Counted from the first letter of the stretch, positions 1 to 9,287 are shown. The stretch: 64,000 nt of DNA from Prochlorococcus sp. AG-347-I19 (GCA_003279105.1 QCBO01000001.1:417131-481130); one strand, 5' to 3'. Made by a program: numbers and translations. Notes: generated from the sequence alone by a model not told the origin.

Positions 1-17
1 TCTTTAAAAGTAATGTT

Positions 18-1523
18 TCAGCAAAAATCATTTACTTTAGAACTTAAATGATTTATAAAATAGCTTGGCGATAGTTCTTCATTAGTTACATCTCTTACCA
101 ACTCCATACAATTTACTGATCTGCCATGTTTATGTATATTATTTTTTAACCAAAAGATGATCTTTTGATATTCACCATTATCAATTAAGTTGTCAATCAA
201 ACCTATATCTCTTTCCATTTGATTTGAAATTTGTGCACTTATAACATGTCCTAACAAATATGAGGGGAAATATCCAAACGCCCCTTCACTCCAATGAACA
301 TCTTGAAGACAACCTTCTGAATCATTAGATGGTTTAATTCCTAATAGTTCATCATATCTTTTATTCCATTCAGTTGGAATATCTTCAGCAGGTAACCCTC
401 TTTCAATTAAATCTATTTCAAGTTCCGTTCTTATTAATATGTGTAAGCCATAAGTCAATTCATCCGCTTCAACCCTATTCAATCCTGCTTCCAAATGATT
501 AATAGATTTCCAGAGTTCTAAATAATTATTAAGAGAACATCCAGCCGAAACAAATTTTTCAAAAAATCTTTTTGAAAAGGATTTGGATTTAACTATTCTA
601 TTTTCCCAAAATAAAGATTGACTTTCATGAATACCCATAGAAGTTGCTTGACCTAAAGGCCAAGCAAACCATTGATGACTTTGAGATGGCAAACCCTGCT
701 CATAAATAGAATGCCCCCACTCATGCGCAGTTGCTAAAAAACTTGATAATGGTTCACCTTCAACAATTCTTGTAGTGATCCTAAAATCATTAGGTCCTAA
801 TGTAATCGAGAAAGGATGGGGAGATTGTCCAACAACAACGAGATCTCTATCTCTTCCAAACTCGTCAAGTAATTTAGAACATAATTTTTTTTGAGATTCT
901 GGACTTAAATTCCAATGATTTTTTTGGGACTTGTTAATTGCTCTAATCAAGCCCGGAATGGTTTCTTTCAATGGTTGAAAAATTTTATTCAACCATTTCA
1001 AATTTAATTCAGGCTCAAAGGGTTGGGCTAATGTCTCCCAAGGTGAACCTTGAATAGATATTTGTTTTGCCTCTTCAATCCGCAATTTGACTAATTCCTC
1101 AAAGAAAGGTAAAAAAATTTTAAAATCTGATTTTTCCCTAGCTTCTTGCCAGCTTTCATATCCTTTAGATTTTGCCTTTGCTAGAGACTCAACTAATTTG
1201 GGATCTAAATTTCTTTCTCTATTAAATTCCTTTAATAAAAGACTAATATTTCTCTCTTTATCTTTTATGAAAAGTTGATTATCGGAATTTCGTTCAATAT
1301 CTGTTAGTTCATTTTTAGCAGATTGTATTAAATTAGAAAATTCTTCGGAAGAATTTCTTTCATGCAATACTTTTGCAATATAAGTAAGTTGTTCAGACCT
1401 CCAAGAAGCACCTTTCTTTGGCATTCCAGTATTCTGATCCCAATAAAGTGTATTTTGGATTGAACCTAATATTTGTGTTTCTTTAAGGTAAGCACCCAGT
1501 TTATTCCAATGAGTTTCAGCCAA
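18..1523 (-). CDS. M32 family metallocarboxypeptidase (carboxypeptidase Taq type)
   Basis: Zinc-dependent carboxypeptidase that trims C-terminal residues from peptides, probably in the cytoplasm since no signal peptide is visible. The 501-residue length is normal for M32 enzymes. The zinc-binding HEXXH motif is HEWGH at residues 267-271, and the HES motif of the family, giving the third metal ligand, is at 299-301. The frame opens with TTG (1521-1523); I see no in-frame ATG just upstream. The gene ends 17 bases inside the window edge and is divergent from the YjbQ gene. Family assignment is firm; the physiological substrate is unknown. Confidence 0.93.
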   Translation of the reverse strand: MAETHWNKLGAYLKETQILGSIQNTLYWDQNTGMPKKGASWRSEQLTYIAKVLHERNSSEEFSNLIQSAKNELTDIERNSDNQLFIKDKERNISLLLKEFNRERNLDPKLVESLAKAKSKGYESWQEAREKSDFKIFLPFFEELVKLRIEEAKQISIQGSPWETLAQPFEPELNLKWLNKIFQPLKETIPGLIRAINKSQKNHWNLSPESQKKLCSKLLDEFGRDRDLVVVGQSPHPFSITLGPNDFRITTRIVEGEPLSSFLATAHEWGHSIYEQGLPSQSHQWFAWPLGQATSMGIHESQSLFWENRIVKSKSFSKRFFEKFVSAGCSLNNYLELWKSINHLEAGLNRVEADELTYGLHILIRTELEIDLIERGLPAEDIPTEWNKRYDELLGIKPSNDSEGCLQDVHWSEGAFGYFPSYLLGHVISAQISNQMERDIGLIDNLIDNGEYQKIIFWLKNNIHKHGRSVNCMELVRDVTNEELSPSYFINHLSSKVNDFC

Positions 1524-1632
1524 AGATTTAAATGGAAATTGAATTTTATTTTAAGATAAAAATTTTAATGTCTGCAGTAAACAATACATCTTTGTCCATA
1601 ATAGGATATTAATCAATTAAGTTTTAACTTAT

Positions 1633-2088
1633 ATGGAACAAATATTTTCAAAATTAAAATTCATAACCCATGGCGAGGGTTTTATTGATATCACATATGA
1701 TTTAAATTTATGTATTGAAAAAAATAATTTTCATTCCGGAATTTTAAATTTAACATCACTTCATACAAGTTGTAGTTTAACTATTAATGAGAACGCAGAT
1801 CCAAATGTGCTAAGGGACCTAAAAAAGTATATGCAATCGATAGTTCCCTATGATTCCTATTTAACCTTATCAAAAGATAGAGAAGAAATATCCTATAAAC
1901 ATTATCAAGAGGGCGCTGACGATATGCCAGCACATATTAAAACATCCCTAACAAACACTTGCTTATCTTTGAGTTTTCAAGAAGGGGAAATTATGCTTGG
2001 CACATGGCAAGCAGTTTATTTGTGGGAACATCGATTTGATCAAAAGGAAAGAATCATAAATGTACATATAATTGGTAAGAGAAAGTGA
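1633..2088 (+). CDS. YjbQ/UPF0047 family protein
   Basis: A 151-residue protein of the YjbQ (UPF0047) family, sometimes named secondary thiamine-phosphate synthase because some members show weak activity of that kind; the real role is unsettled. Visible family hallmarks are SLHTSCSL near residues 42-49, the DDMPAH segment at 96-101 and the LGTWQAVYLWEHR block at 122-134, with conserved histidines that may bind metal. It is first in a co-directional run with a pterin dehydratase, a CobW GTPase and an iron permease, with short gaps. The ATG at 1633 is the natural start. Confidence 0.88.
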   Translation: MEQIFSKLKFITHGEGFIDITYDLNLCIEKNNFHSGILNLTSLHTSCSLTINENADPNVLRDLKKYMQSIVPYDSYLTLSKDREEISYKHYQEGADDMPAHIKTSLTNTCLSLSFQEGEIMLGTWQAVYLWEHRFDQKERIINVHIIGKRK

Positions 2089-2124
2089 GATATTTATAAT
2101 GTAATAAGTCAGATTATTTGTTTA

Positions 2125-2415
2125 ATGAAACCCTACATTTTGCAAGATGAAGAATTGAATGAATTAGTTGTCAAAATACCTGGCTGGGAAATTAAATCTA
2201 AACAAATCCAAAGAGAATTTAACTTCGCTAATTTTATCGAAGCCTTTGCTTTCATGACTAAGGTTGCTTTAATCTGTGAAAAATATAATCATCATCCTAA
2301 CTGGGAGAATGTTTATGCAAAAGTAATAATTAAATTAAATACACATGATCTTGGAGGTATTACAAATCTGGATCAAACATTAGCTTCGGAAATTAACAAA
2401 ATTTTCGATCAATAA
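2125..2415 (+). CDS. Pterin-4a-carbinolamine dehydratase
   Basis: Small (96 residues) pterin dehydratase-like protein, full length for the family. The enzyme removes water from 4a-hydroxytetrahydropterin; in bacteria without aromatic amino acid hydroxylases its job is often unclear. The family signature is complete: E52, H56, H57, P58, then H74 and a later aspartate. The gene starts 36 bases after the YjbQ stop and ends 29 bases before the CobW-type GTPase, so co-transcription is likely. COG0523 GTPases are known to neighbour folate/pterin enzymes in metal-stress clusters; linkage here is inference. Confidence 0.9.
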   Translation: MKPYILQDEELNELVVKIPGWEIKSKQIQREFNFANFIEAFAFMTKVALICEKYNHHPNWENVYAKVIIKLNTHDLGGITNLDQTLASEINKIFDQ

Positions 2416-2444
2416 AAATATAAACTTATTTTCAACTAGTCAAA

Positions 2445-3491
2445 ATGTCTAAAAATTTATTGCCAGTAACTATAATTAGTGGATTTTTAGGTTCTGGTAA
2501 AACAACACTTCTGAATCATATTTTAAAAAATCAAGTTGGTATTAAAACAGCTGTTTTAGTCAACGAATTTGGAGAGATCGGAATAGATAATGACTTAATA
2601 ATAGAAGGCTCAGAAGATATGATCGAATTAAATAATGGATGTATATGTTGCTCTATTAATGGCGAATTATTAAATACCGTATCCAAAGTTTTAGAAAGAG
2701 CTGAAAAATTAGACTATTTGATTGTTGAAACAACTGGATTAGCAGATCCATTACCAGTAGCCATGACTTTTGCGGCTGGTGATCTTAGAGAAAAAGTAAG
2801 ATTAGATTCGATAATCACTGTCATTGATGGAGAAAATTTTGATTTTGAAATTAATAATACAAGTATCGCCTATTCTCAAATTTTATACGGAGATATCCTT
2901 CTTCTAAATAAATCTGATTTAGTAAATGAAAAACAATTAATGAAAATAGAGGAGTTTATAAAAAAAATAAAGAAAGAACCAAGGATTTTGAGATCAACTA
3001 ATAGTGAAGTTGCATTACATACAATAATGAGCGTTGGTCTATTTGAGACAGATACTTTTGAATTCGAGAAAAACAAAAAAAATGTAGAACAAAATTTAAA
3101 CGATCACTCTCCTCATTCCCACGATCACTCTTCTCATTCCCACGATCACTCTTCTCATTCCCACGATCACTCTTCTCATTCCCACGATTTGATCAATAAT
3201 ATCGAGGGGTTTACCTCAGTTTCTTATGAGACATTTGAACCATTTTCCTTAAGGAAGTTTCAATATTTCTTAGATAATCAAATCTCGCAAAATGTATTTA
3301 GAGCAAAAGGAATATTATGGTTTATGGAAAGTGAAAGAAAACACATTTTTCACCTATCTGGAAAGCGGTTTTCTCTAGATGATGAGGAATGGACAAAAGA
3401 AAAATCTAACAAGATAGTATTAATTGGGAAAAACTTAGATCACCAAACTATTAAAAATCAACTTTCATCATGTAGATTTAATTCAGATTAG
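2445..3491 (+). CDS. CobW/COG0523 family GTPase with His-rich insert
   Basis: G3E-family GTPase of the COG0523 group, proposed metallochaperones for zinc, cobalt or other metals. The 348-residue protein shows a Walker A loop (residues 13-21, ending GSGKTT), an EFGE segment at 41-44, the diagnostic metal-binding CICC at 66-69, ETTGLADP at 95-102 and NKSD at 155-158. A histidine-rich linker at about 221-248 separates the GTPase domain from the C-terminal CobW_C domain (about 258-345). The linker is encoded by perfect 21-bp repeats. It could buffer metal; which metal is not visible. Despite the family name, no cobalamin gene is adjacent. Confidence 0.92.
   Translation: MSKNLLPVTIISGFLGSGKTTLLNHILKNQVGIKTAVLVNEFGEIGIDNDLIIEGSEDMIELNNGCICCSINGELLNTVSKVLERAEKLDYLIVETTGLADPLPVAMTFAAGDLREKVRLDSIITVIDGENFDFEINNTSIAYSQILYGDILLLNKSDLVNEKQLMKIEEFIKKIKKEPRILRSTNSEVALHTIMSVGLFETDTFEFEKNKKNVEQNLNDHSPHSHDHSSHSHDHSSHSHDHSSHSHDLINNIEGFTSVSYETFEPFSLRKFQYFLDNQISQNVFRAKGILWFMESERKHIFHLSGKRFSLDDEEWTKEKSNKIVLIGKNLDHQTIKNQLSSCRFNSD
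3101..3188 (+). repeat. 21-bp tandem repeat coding a His-rich linker
   Basis: Four consecutive 21-bp units start at 3101, 3122, 3143 and 3164, followed by a 4-base partial unit. Units two to four are identical and the first differs by one base. Each codes a seven-residue block reading HDHSSHS or similar, in frame within the CobW-type GTPase. Because the unit is a multiple of three, copy-number changes would alter linker length without breaking the frame. Confidence 0.95.
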
Positions 3492-3517
3492 AGTTCATAT
3501 TAGGATTTAATTATTTT

Positions 3518-5056
3518 TTGAAAATACGCATTAAAGGGTTTAAAAAATCATTAACGGAATTAAATTTTCTTTATTTCACTTCGTTTATTGTTTCACTCTT
3601 AGTAATCATTCCAATTTCCAATTTTCTTCTAGAGGGAATTGATTACATTATTAGTGGAAATTTTTCATTAGGTATAGCAGGAGGGGAAGAGGTATTAGGA
3701 ACTTTAAAAGTTCTAATACTGACAAGTTTTTTTGGTGGAGGGTTAGGAACTTTGAATGGATGGTTACTTTCAAATTGTAGTTTTAAGTTCAGAAAAGTTC
3801 TCCGTATTTGTCAGCTAGTTCCATTAGCTGCTCCTGCATATCTAATAACAGCTGTTTTACAGGATTTGGGAAGTATTTTTGGGTATCAAGTAACTGGTTT
3901 ATGGTGGGGGGTATTAATACTTTCAATTTCATCTTATCCATATGTATTCATTCTTGCTAACGAAAGTTTTAATAAATTTGGAGTTAATCAAATCAATGCA
4001 AGTAGAGGATTAGGAGTTGGGCCTTGGAGGAGCTTCTTTAAAATAGCTTTCCCAATGGCGTTACCAGCAGTAATAACAGGAATAAGTTTAATGTGTATGG
4101 AAGTAATGAATGAGTTAGGTACATTTGCATTATTAAATATTCCAAGCATTTCTACGGGTATAGCTGAAAATTGGATAATTGAGGGTAATCCAAAAAGTGC
4201 TATTGGATTATCATTGGTAGCCTTATCAATAATTTTTACTTTAATTATTTTTGAAAAATTATCGAGAAGAAAATCAAAGAGGTGGAGTGAAAATCCTGCA
4301 TCAAAAGAGTCTCAAGGATGGGAATTAAAAAAAACTAGAGCTCTTTTAGCGATAATGATATCTTTATTTCCTCCAATTTTCTCTTTTGGGATTCCATTTT
4401 TTTGGGTTCTGCTCAATATCGATCAAATTCAAAAAGGGTTATCTATAGAATTACTTACTTTATTAATAAGGACCATTAGTCTAGGATTTTTAACTGCACT
4501 AATAGCGATACTATTTTCCTTAATAATTTCCTTAGCCAGACGGCCAAATAAGAGCTTATTGTTAGGAATAATAACAAATCTTGCGGGGATAGGTTACGCA
4601 ATACCAGGCACTGTATTGGCTTTATCTTTAATAAGTATTTCTTCTTCAAAATTCAATTTCATTGCTATTTGCCTACTAATCTGGGGTTATCTTGTCCGAT
4701 TTCTAACTATCTCTAAGGGTTCTATTGATTCAAGTCTTGAGAGAATTTCTCCTAGTCTTGATGAAGCAGCACTTGGGTTAGGAGAGAATTGGCTGGGGAT
4801 CATCAAAAGAATTCATTTACCTCTTCTTCAAGGACCAATATTCGTTGGATCGCTTTTAGTTTTTGTAGACACTATAAAAGAATTACCCATAACCTTTATT
4901 TTAAGACCATTCGATTTCGATACATTATCTGTGAGAATATTTCAATATGCTGGCGACGAAAGGATGGTAGAGGCAATATTACCTGCTATTCTTATCATGA
5001 CTTTAGGACTTATTGCATCATTTACATTGATCCCAAGTTTAGAGAAAAAAAACTAA
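3518..5056 (+). CDS. futB: Iron(III) ABC transporter permease, FutB-like
   Basis: Fused two-domain inner-membrane permease of the ferric iron (Fut/Fbp) ABC family, 512 residues and about 12 membrane helices. Each half has a permease EAA loop that docks the ATPase: around residues 160-185 (ASRGLGVGPW) and around 405-430 (EAALGLGENW). The ORF opens with TTG at 3518. No substrate-binding protein or ATPase gene is next to it, so its partners (FutA, FutC) must lie elsewhere. It follows the CobW GTPase by 26 bases. Substrate is inferred from family; thiamine or sulfate permeases are related, less likely alternatives. Confidence 0.82.
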   Translation: MKIRIKGFKKSLTELNFLYFTSFIVSLLVIIPISNFLLEGIDYIISGNFSLGIAGGEEVLGTLKVLILTSFFGGGLGTLNGWLLSNCSFKFRKVLRICQLVPLAAPAYLITAVLQDLGSIFGYQVTGLWWGVLILSISSYPYVFILANESFNKFGVNQINASRGLGVGPWRSFFKIAFPMALPAVITGISLMCMEVMNELGTFALLNIPSISTGIAENWIIEGNPKSAIGLSLVALSIIFTLIIFEKLSRRKSKRWSENPASKESQGWELKKTRALLAIMISLFPPIFSFGIPFFWVLLNIDQIQKGLSIELLTLLIRTISLGFLTALIAILFSLIISLARRPNKSLLLGIITNLAGIGYAIPGTVLALSLISISSSKFNFIAICLLIWGYLVRFLTISKGSIDSSLERISPSLDEAALGLGENWLGIIKRIHLPLLQGPIFVGSLLVFVDTIKELPITFILRPFDFDTLSVRIFQYAGDERMVEAILPAILIMTLGLIASFTLIPSLEKKN

Positions 5057-6009
5057 ATTCTTTTAGACAATTTTCTTATTAAGAAAGGTAAGCTTAACAA
5101 CAAATCCGCCGAGGTAGATATAACCCTAAAATAAACTAAGCTAATAAGAATTATATTTTGTGGAATACTTTTGCCAATAAATAAAAGGATGCAAGCCTCA
5201 AAAACGCCAACTCCTCCTGGAGCTGATGGGACTACCAAGCCTAAAGACCATGACAAAGAAAAGATTACTAATAAAAATATGATATTCAGAGTATTACTTG
5301 CATAAAAAGTATTTAAGCAAATATAAAACCCAATAAATTTAGATAAAACAAAACCAATTTCAAGAAGTAAAGCCCTAAAAGGGAAAAAAGAAATTATATT
5401 TATTCTCTCTTCAAATTGACCCTTTAAATTTGGAAGTCTCAAAACCTCAAATACTCTTCTCTTAAAAGACCCTATTCTTTTTAATACCAAAAAAATAAAT
5501 TTCCTATTCAAGAATACTAAAGGAAAAATTAAAAAAAAATAAAATGGTGAAAATATTAACCCCATCGATGCTAAGAAAAAAGATCCACTCAACATAAAAT
5601 AAGGTTCTATAAGTGTCGAATACAAAGCAATCTGAGGATTACTTATTTTTTTTATAAAATTAAATCTTTCAACAAAATGCCAAACCCCACCTGGAATGTA
5701 TTTAAGAGTATTTGTTAAAACATAAAAAGAGATTAAATTATTACTTTCAAATTCTTTCCCGAACCATTTAACAATATATTTCCATGCAAAAGCGTTCAGG
5801 TAAATACTTAAAACACAAAATAAAAATGATAATGAAAGATTAATTCCTTCTCTTTCTAAATTAATATCAAATGAAATTTGATCAATATTTTTAAAAAAAT
5901 ATATACAAAAATATGACAAGCTTGAAAAAAAGAAAATACTCTTTAAACCACCAAAATTAATTTTTTTAAGGAATTTGAAATATGTTTGATTATTTGTATT
6001 AAATCTCAT
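5053..6009 (-). CDS. UPF0104/lysylphosphatidylglycerol synthase TM-like membrane protein
   Basis: A 318-residue polytopic membrane protein with about seven or eight hydrophobic segments, matching the flippase-like UPF0104 family related to the membrane half of MprF. The conserved PSAPGGVGVFEA stretch near residues 258-269 is the clearest marker. It has no soluble aminoacyl-transferase domain, so a lipid-lysylation role is not supported; lipid or polyprenyl-linked transport is only a guess. Its ATG overlaps the larC stop (ATGA), so translation is probably coupled. It is convergent with futB, with a 4-base overlap of the two 3' ends. Confidence 0.75.
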   Translation of the reverse strand: MRFNTNNQTYFKFLKKINFGGLKSIFFFSSLSYFCIYFFKNIDQISFDINLEREGINLSLSFLFCVLSIYLNAFAWKYIVKWFGKEFESNNLISFYVLTNTLKYIPGGVWHFVERFNFIKKISNPQIALYSTLIEPYFMLSGSFFLASMGLIFSPFYFFLIFPLVFLNRKFIFLVLKRIGSFKRRVFEVLRLPNLKGQFEERINIISFFPFRALLLEIGFVLSKFIGFYICLNTFYASNTLNIIFLLVIFSLSWSLGLVVPSAPGGVGVFEACILLFIGKSIPQNIILISLVYFRVISTSADLLLSLPFLIRKLSKRI

Positions 6010-7238
6010 TTCCAGTTTTCAAATGCTTTAAATTTCTCACTTGATTCTTTAATTATTTTTCTTATTTCGTAAGTTGATATTTTATGCTTTAATTTTAATC
6101 TCAGAACCTCATCATTTTCTGGTTTCATATTTATTGATCCATCGGGTTTCAAAGTTTGTTTAACTTTTATATTTCCAAAAGTCGTTGAACATTCTCCTCT
6201 ACGTCTGAGTAATATCCACCTAGATTGGGTCCTTTCACGAACCCCAATTGTACTGGAATAATCAAACCATAATCGCCTAAAAAATTCTTTTTTCTTAATG
6301 GGCAAGATTGCTTGAATAGAAAATCCAATTCTATTTTTTTTCATATTAATAGCTTGATAGGAAACGTCATAAGCCCCCTCAATTCTCAGTTTCTCAACAA
6401 AATTAGATATATCTTCGGGTGTTTGATCATCAATCCATGCTTCTTGAATAGATATCTCTTCACACTTTGGACTAATTTGTTCATTATCGTTAAAAGAAGA
6501 ATCCTCAAATGAAGTAATTTTATAAACTCTTACCAAATTAGGGAATGGAAATTTTAGGTTACCAATACCAATTCCATAAGAGTTAATAGAAAATTTTAAA
6601 GGGGGTTCTGGATAGTCGGCTAAATTAGCAAGCAAAGCAATGCCAGTTGGGGTTGAGAGTTCACCATCTATTGATTCACGGTTTGATAAAACCTTAATAT
6701 TTTTTTGTCTTATTAGCTCTATTACAGCAGGAGGTGGTACAGATAATTTTCCATGTTCAGTTTGAACAAAACCTTTCCCTAACATTGGTTCATTACAATA
6801 AACCCTCTTTGGATTTAAGTAATTAATTGAAGCACATACCCCAATGATATCCACCAAAGAATCTATAGCTCCAATTTCATGAAAGTGAACATTATCAGAT
6901 TTAATGCCATGAACTTTTCCTTCCGCCGTTGCTATAGATTCAAATACTTCATAAATTGTTTTTTTTAGTTTATCTTCTAAGTGGCTATTTAAAATAAGTT
7001 CCTTTATACTCCTCCAAGTTCTTTTAATAGGATTACAATTAAGAACCTCAACCTTTGTCTTGATGCCTCGGATTGAACAACTTTTTGAATCCTCAAAGTC
7101 TAGTTGATATAGATCCTTTAATCCAAGATCAATAAGTGGCTGTTCAATAACTTTTTTTGGCACCCCTAAATCATAAAAAGCTCCTAACAACATATCTCCA
7201 GAGATACCAGGAGAACATTCAATTAAAACATCATCCAT
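6006..7238 (-). CDS. larC: LarC-type nickel-insertion protein
   Basis: 410-residue member of the LarC (formerly DUF111/UPF0272) family. LarC uses CTP to insert nickel into the pyridinium bis-thiocarboxylate pincer nucleotide. Family features are the N-terminal ECSPGISGDMLLGA block (residues 8-21), the HFHEIGAIDSLVDIIG block near 118-133 and STPTGIALLA near 195-204. The acidic, histidine-containing motifs fit metal binding. In some lactobacilli LarC1 and LarC2 are joined by programmed frameshifting; here one uninterrupted frame covers both halves. No larA, larB or larE lies nearby, so the client enzyme is unknown. Confidence 0.85.
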   Translation of the reverse strand: MDDVLIECSPGISGDMLLGAFYDLGVPKKVIEQPLIDLGLKDLYQLDFEDSKSCSIRGIKTKVEVLNCNPIKRTWRSIKELILNSHLEDKLKKTIYEVFESIATAEGKVHGIKSDNVHFHEIGAIDSLVDIIGVCASINYLNPKRVYCNEPMLGKGFVQTEHGKLSVPPPAVIELIRQKNIKVLSNRESIDGELSTPTGIALLANLADYPEPPLKFSINSYGIGIGNLKFPFPNLVRVYKITSFEDSSFNDNEQISPKCEEISIQEAWIDDQTPEDISNFVEKLRIEGAYDVSYQAINMKKNRIGFSIQAILPIKKKEFFRRLWFDYSSTIGVRERTQSRWILLRRRGECSTTFGNIKVKQTLKPDGSINMKPENDEVLRLKLKHKISTYEIRKIIKESSEKFKAFENWK

Positions 7239-7290
7239 AAATCAAAGATTTCTTGACTGGTAAAATTGCGGTGGAAATCAATCTTTCATT

Positions 7291-7890
7291 CTAGTTATTT
7301 ATAGAAAGATTTTTTTCAATCACTTCGTACTTAATTAATTTCAAAGAATTTCCATCTCTGTTGATATCTAAACTTACAAAGCTATGCAGAAGTTCAAGAG
7401 AAAGCTCTCCTTTTATGACTAATTTAAAATTTTTATTTTTAGAATTTCTTGACTTTACAGCAGGACAGATTTTAATAACAACTTCTTTCTTTTGAGTGTT
7501 CACAAAAACTAATTCTCCTCTAACAGAAAAATAATTGTCTTTTAGATCTAATTCTTCTAATAATTTCGTGGAGTTAGTTTTTGAAGAATCGTTAGGAAAA
7601 TCATTCAGATGATAGGGATCCCAGATTCCTGCAACCTGTAAATGCAAGTTTTGAGTATTTTTATTCTTTGGATAAACAATCCAATAGTAACTTTTCTTTA
7701 AATCAATATGCTTTTTTAAAAGTGATAATGCTTTACCTAGTACTACTGTTTCAATTTTTTCGTCTTTATTGTCAATTAAAAAGCCTCTATTTAATTGCTC
7801 ACTACTAAGGGGAGCGAATTTACCATTAATAATACCTATTGCTCTATGCTGTAATTGATTAGTAACTTTTGGGATAGGGTTTTTTAACAT
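7291..7890 (-). CDS. Conserved hypothetical protein, 199 aa
   Basis: I do not recognise a named family. The 199-residue product is soluble-looking, with no signal peptide or membrane helix. It begins MLKNPIPKV and keeps a PLSSEQLNRG segment near 27-36, then an alternating charged and beta-rich C-terminal half. The composition (many K, N, S) matches neighbouring genes. It resembles uncharacterised proteins widespread in cyanobacteria, which is why I treat it as real, together with its clean ATG start and lack of overlap. It lies 52 bases upstream of larC on the same strand and may be co-transcribed. Confidence 0.7.
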   Translation of the reverse strand: MLKNPIPKVTNQLQHRAIGIINGKFAPLSSEQLNRGFLIDNKDEKIETVVLGKALSLLKKHIDLKKSYYWIVYPKNKNTQNLHLQVAGIWDPYHLNDFPNDSSKTNSTKLLEELDLKDNYFSVRGELVFVNTQKKEVVIKICPAVKSRNSKNKNFKLVIKGELSLELLHSFVSLDINRDGNSLKLIKYEVIEKNLSINN

Positions 7891-7921
7891 ATTAAAAATT
7901 TGAAAATAACAACTTATCGTA

Positions 7922-8230
7922 TTAAATTTCTTGATTTTCCTCCAAACTATTAAAAGACTTTAACGCATTGTCAATTGCATCAGAAGGATCAGTCGCATTA
8001 TTCATACTATTTTGTATCCTAATCATTTCCATAAGTTCAAAAGGATTAGTTGGAAGAACTGAACTATCATCTTCCGTTTTAGTTGAGGTATCAATTTCTA
8101 ATTCTTCAAATAAATATTCAGCATTTAAGGAATCAACTTTTAAGGATATTAATAAAGTAAAAAAAATTACAAAAGTTATGGGTCTAGGCAGGCGTTTGCA
8201 AAAATAATTATTCATTTTATTTAATTTCAA
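7922..8230 (-). CDS. Hypothetical secreted or membrane-anchored small protein, 102 aa
   Basis: The product has a basic N-terminus (KRLPRP, about residues 12-17) followed by a hydrophobic stretch at about 18-36 and an alanine-containing boundary, which looks like a signal peptide or anchor. The remaining 60 or so residues are acidic (LFEELEID, EENQEI end) and probably lie in the periplasm or lumen. No catalytic motif is visible. It ends 31 bases before the 199-residue hypothetical and is divergent from xthA. A plus-strand frame also covers this span but has no independent support. Confidence 0.6.
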   Translation of the reverse strand: MKLNKMNNYFCKRLPRPITFVIFFTLLISLKVDSLNAEYLFEELEIDTSTKTEDDSSVLPTNPFELMEMIRIQNSMNNATDPSDAIDNALKSFNSLEENQEI

Positions 8231-8287
8231 AAATCGTTAACACAAAAAAATTTTTGCTAACTTAATCTTACATAATTTGGTAGAAAT

Positions 8288-9133
8288 TTGTTAATAGCAA
8301 CTTGGAATGTTAACTCTATAAGAACCAGACTTTCACAAATAATAGATTGGATTAATAAAGCTAATCCAGATATTCTATGTTTTCAGGAAACAAAAGTGAT
8401 GGATGATAGTTTCCCTATTGAAGCTTTTGAAAAATTAGGATACTCAGTAGAGGTATTTGGGCAAAAATCATATAATGGTGTAGCTATTATTTCTAAAATA
8501 AAGCCAGAAAATGTTAAAAAAGGATTCTATGGTTGTACCGAATTTAGTCAAAATATCAAAATTTTCCTAGATCAAAAAAGATTGATTTCTGCTGATATTA
8601 ATGGCATTAAAATCATAAATGTTTACGTGCCAAACGGGTCTTCTCTAGAATCTAGTAAGTTCGAATACAAAATTAATTGGTTAAATTGTTTGGCTTCATT
8701 TTTGGATGACCAAGAAAAAAAGGGAGAATTAATTTGTCTTATGGGTGATTTTAACGTTGCTCCGTGTAACTTGGATATTCATGATCCAAAGAAATATGAA
8801 GGAGGAATAATGGCATCTAAGATAGAGAGAAATGCACTAAATAATGTTCTGAAAAAAAGATTATTAGATTCGTTCAGGATTTTTGAACAAAATACTGGCC
8901 ATTGGAGTTGGTGGGATTACCGTAATAACGCATTTGAATTAAACAAAGGTTGGAGAATAGACCATATATATATCAGCAAAAAACTTTCATCAAAACTTAA
9001 AAGTTGTGTCATAGACAGCTCACCTAGGGGTAATTTGCGTCCAAGTGATCATGCCCCAGTAATGATAGATCTTAACTTAAACGACATAAATGAAGATTTT
9101 GATGATTATGAAGATGGTTTATTAGAAATATAA
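8288..9133 (+). CDS. xthA: Exodeoxyribonuclease III
   Basis: AP endonuclease and 3'-5' exonuclease of base excision repair, 281 residues. Visible family motifs are the N-terminal WNVNSIRTR (about residues 6-14), CFQETK with the metal-binding glutamate (about 32-37), YVPNGSS (about 114-120), the GDFNVAP catalytic block (about 153-159), WRIDHIY (about 222-228) and the C-terminal SDHAPV with the catalytic histidine (about 253-258). The start is TTG at 8288; the protein aligns to the family from its first residues, so no upstream start is needed. The tail is unusually acidic (DINEDFDDYEDG). Confidence 0.95.
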   Translation: MLIATWNVNSIRTRLSQIIDWINKANPDILCFQETKVMDDSFPIEAFEKLGYSVEVFGQKSYNGVAIISKIKPENVKKGFYGCTEFSQNIKIFLDQKRLISADINGIKIINVYVPNGSSLESSKFEYKINWLNCLASFLDDQEKKGELICLMGDFNVAPCNLDIHDPKKYEGGIMASKIERNALNNVLKKRLLDSFRIFEQNTGHWSWWDYRNNAFELNKGWRIDHIYISKKLSSKLKSCVIDSSPRGNLRPSDHAPVMIDLNLNDINEDFDDYEDGLLEI

Positions 9134-9287
9134 ATAAAATAGATTGAATTTCTTTAATGCCTGAAAACGCTTATATTTAAAGAGATATCCAAATAAAGAT
9201 TGTTTTTTATCATGATTTCTTTAAAATTAATAATTTACAATCCAAACTATCGCAATAAAAATATCATAATGTAGAATTTCATTCTGA

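Noticed and set aside
7968..8207. Plus-strand frame of 79 codons over the 102-residue hypothetical gene
   Set aside because: The minus-strand frame has a signal-peptide-like start and acidic tail; this one has neither context nor motifs.
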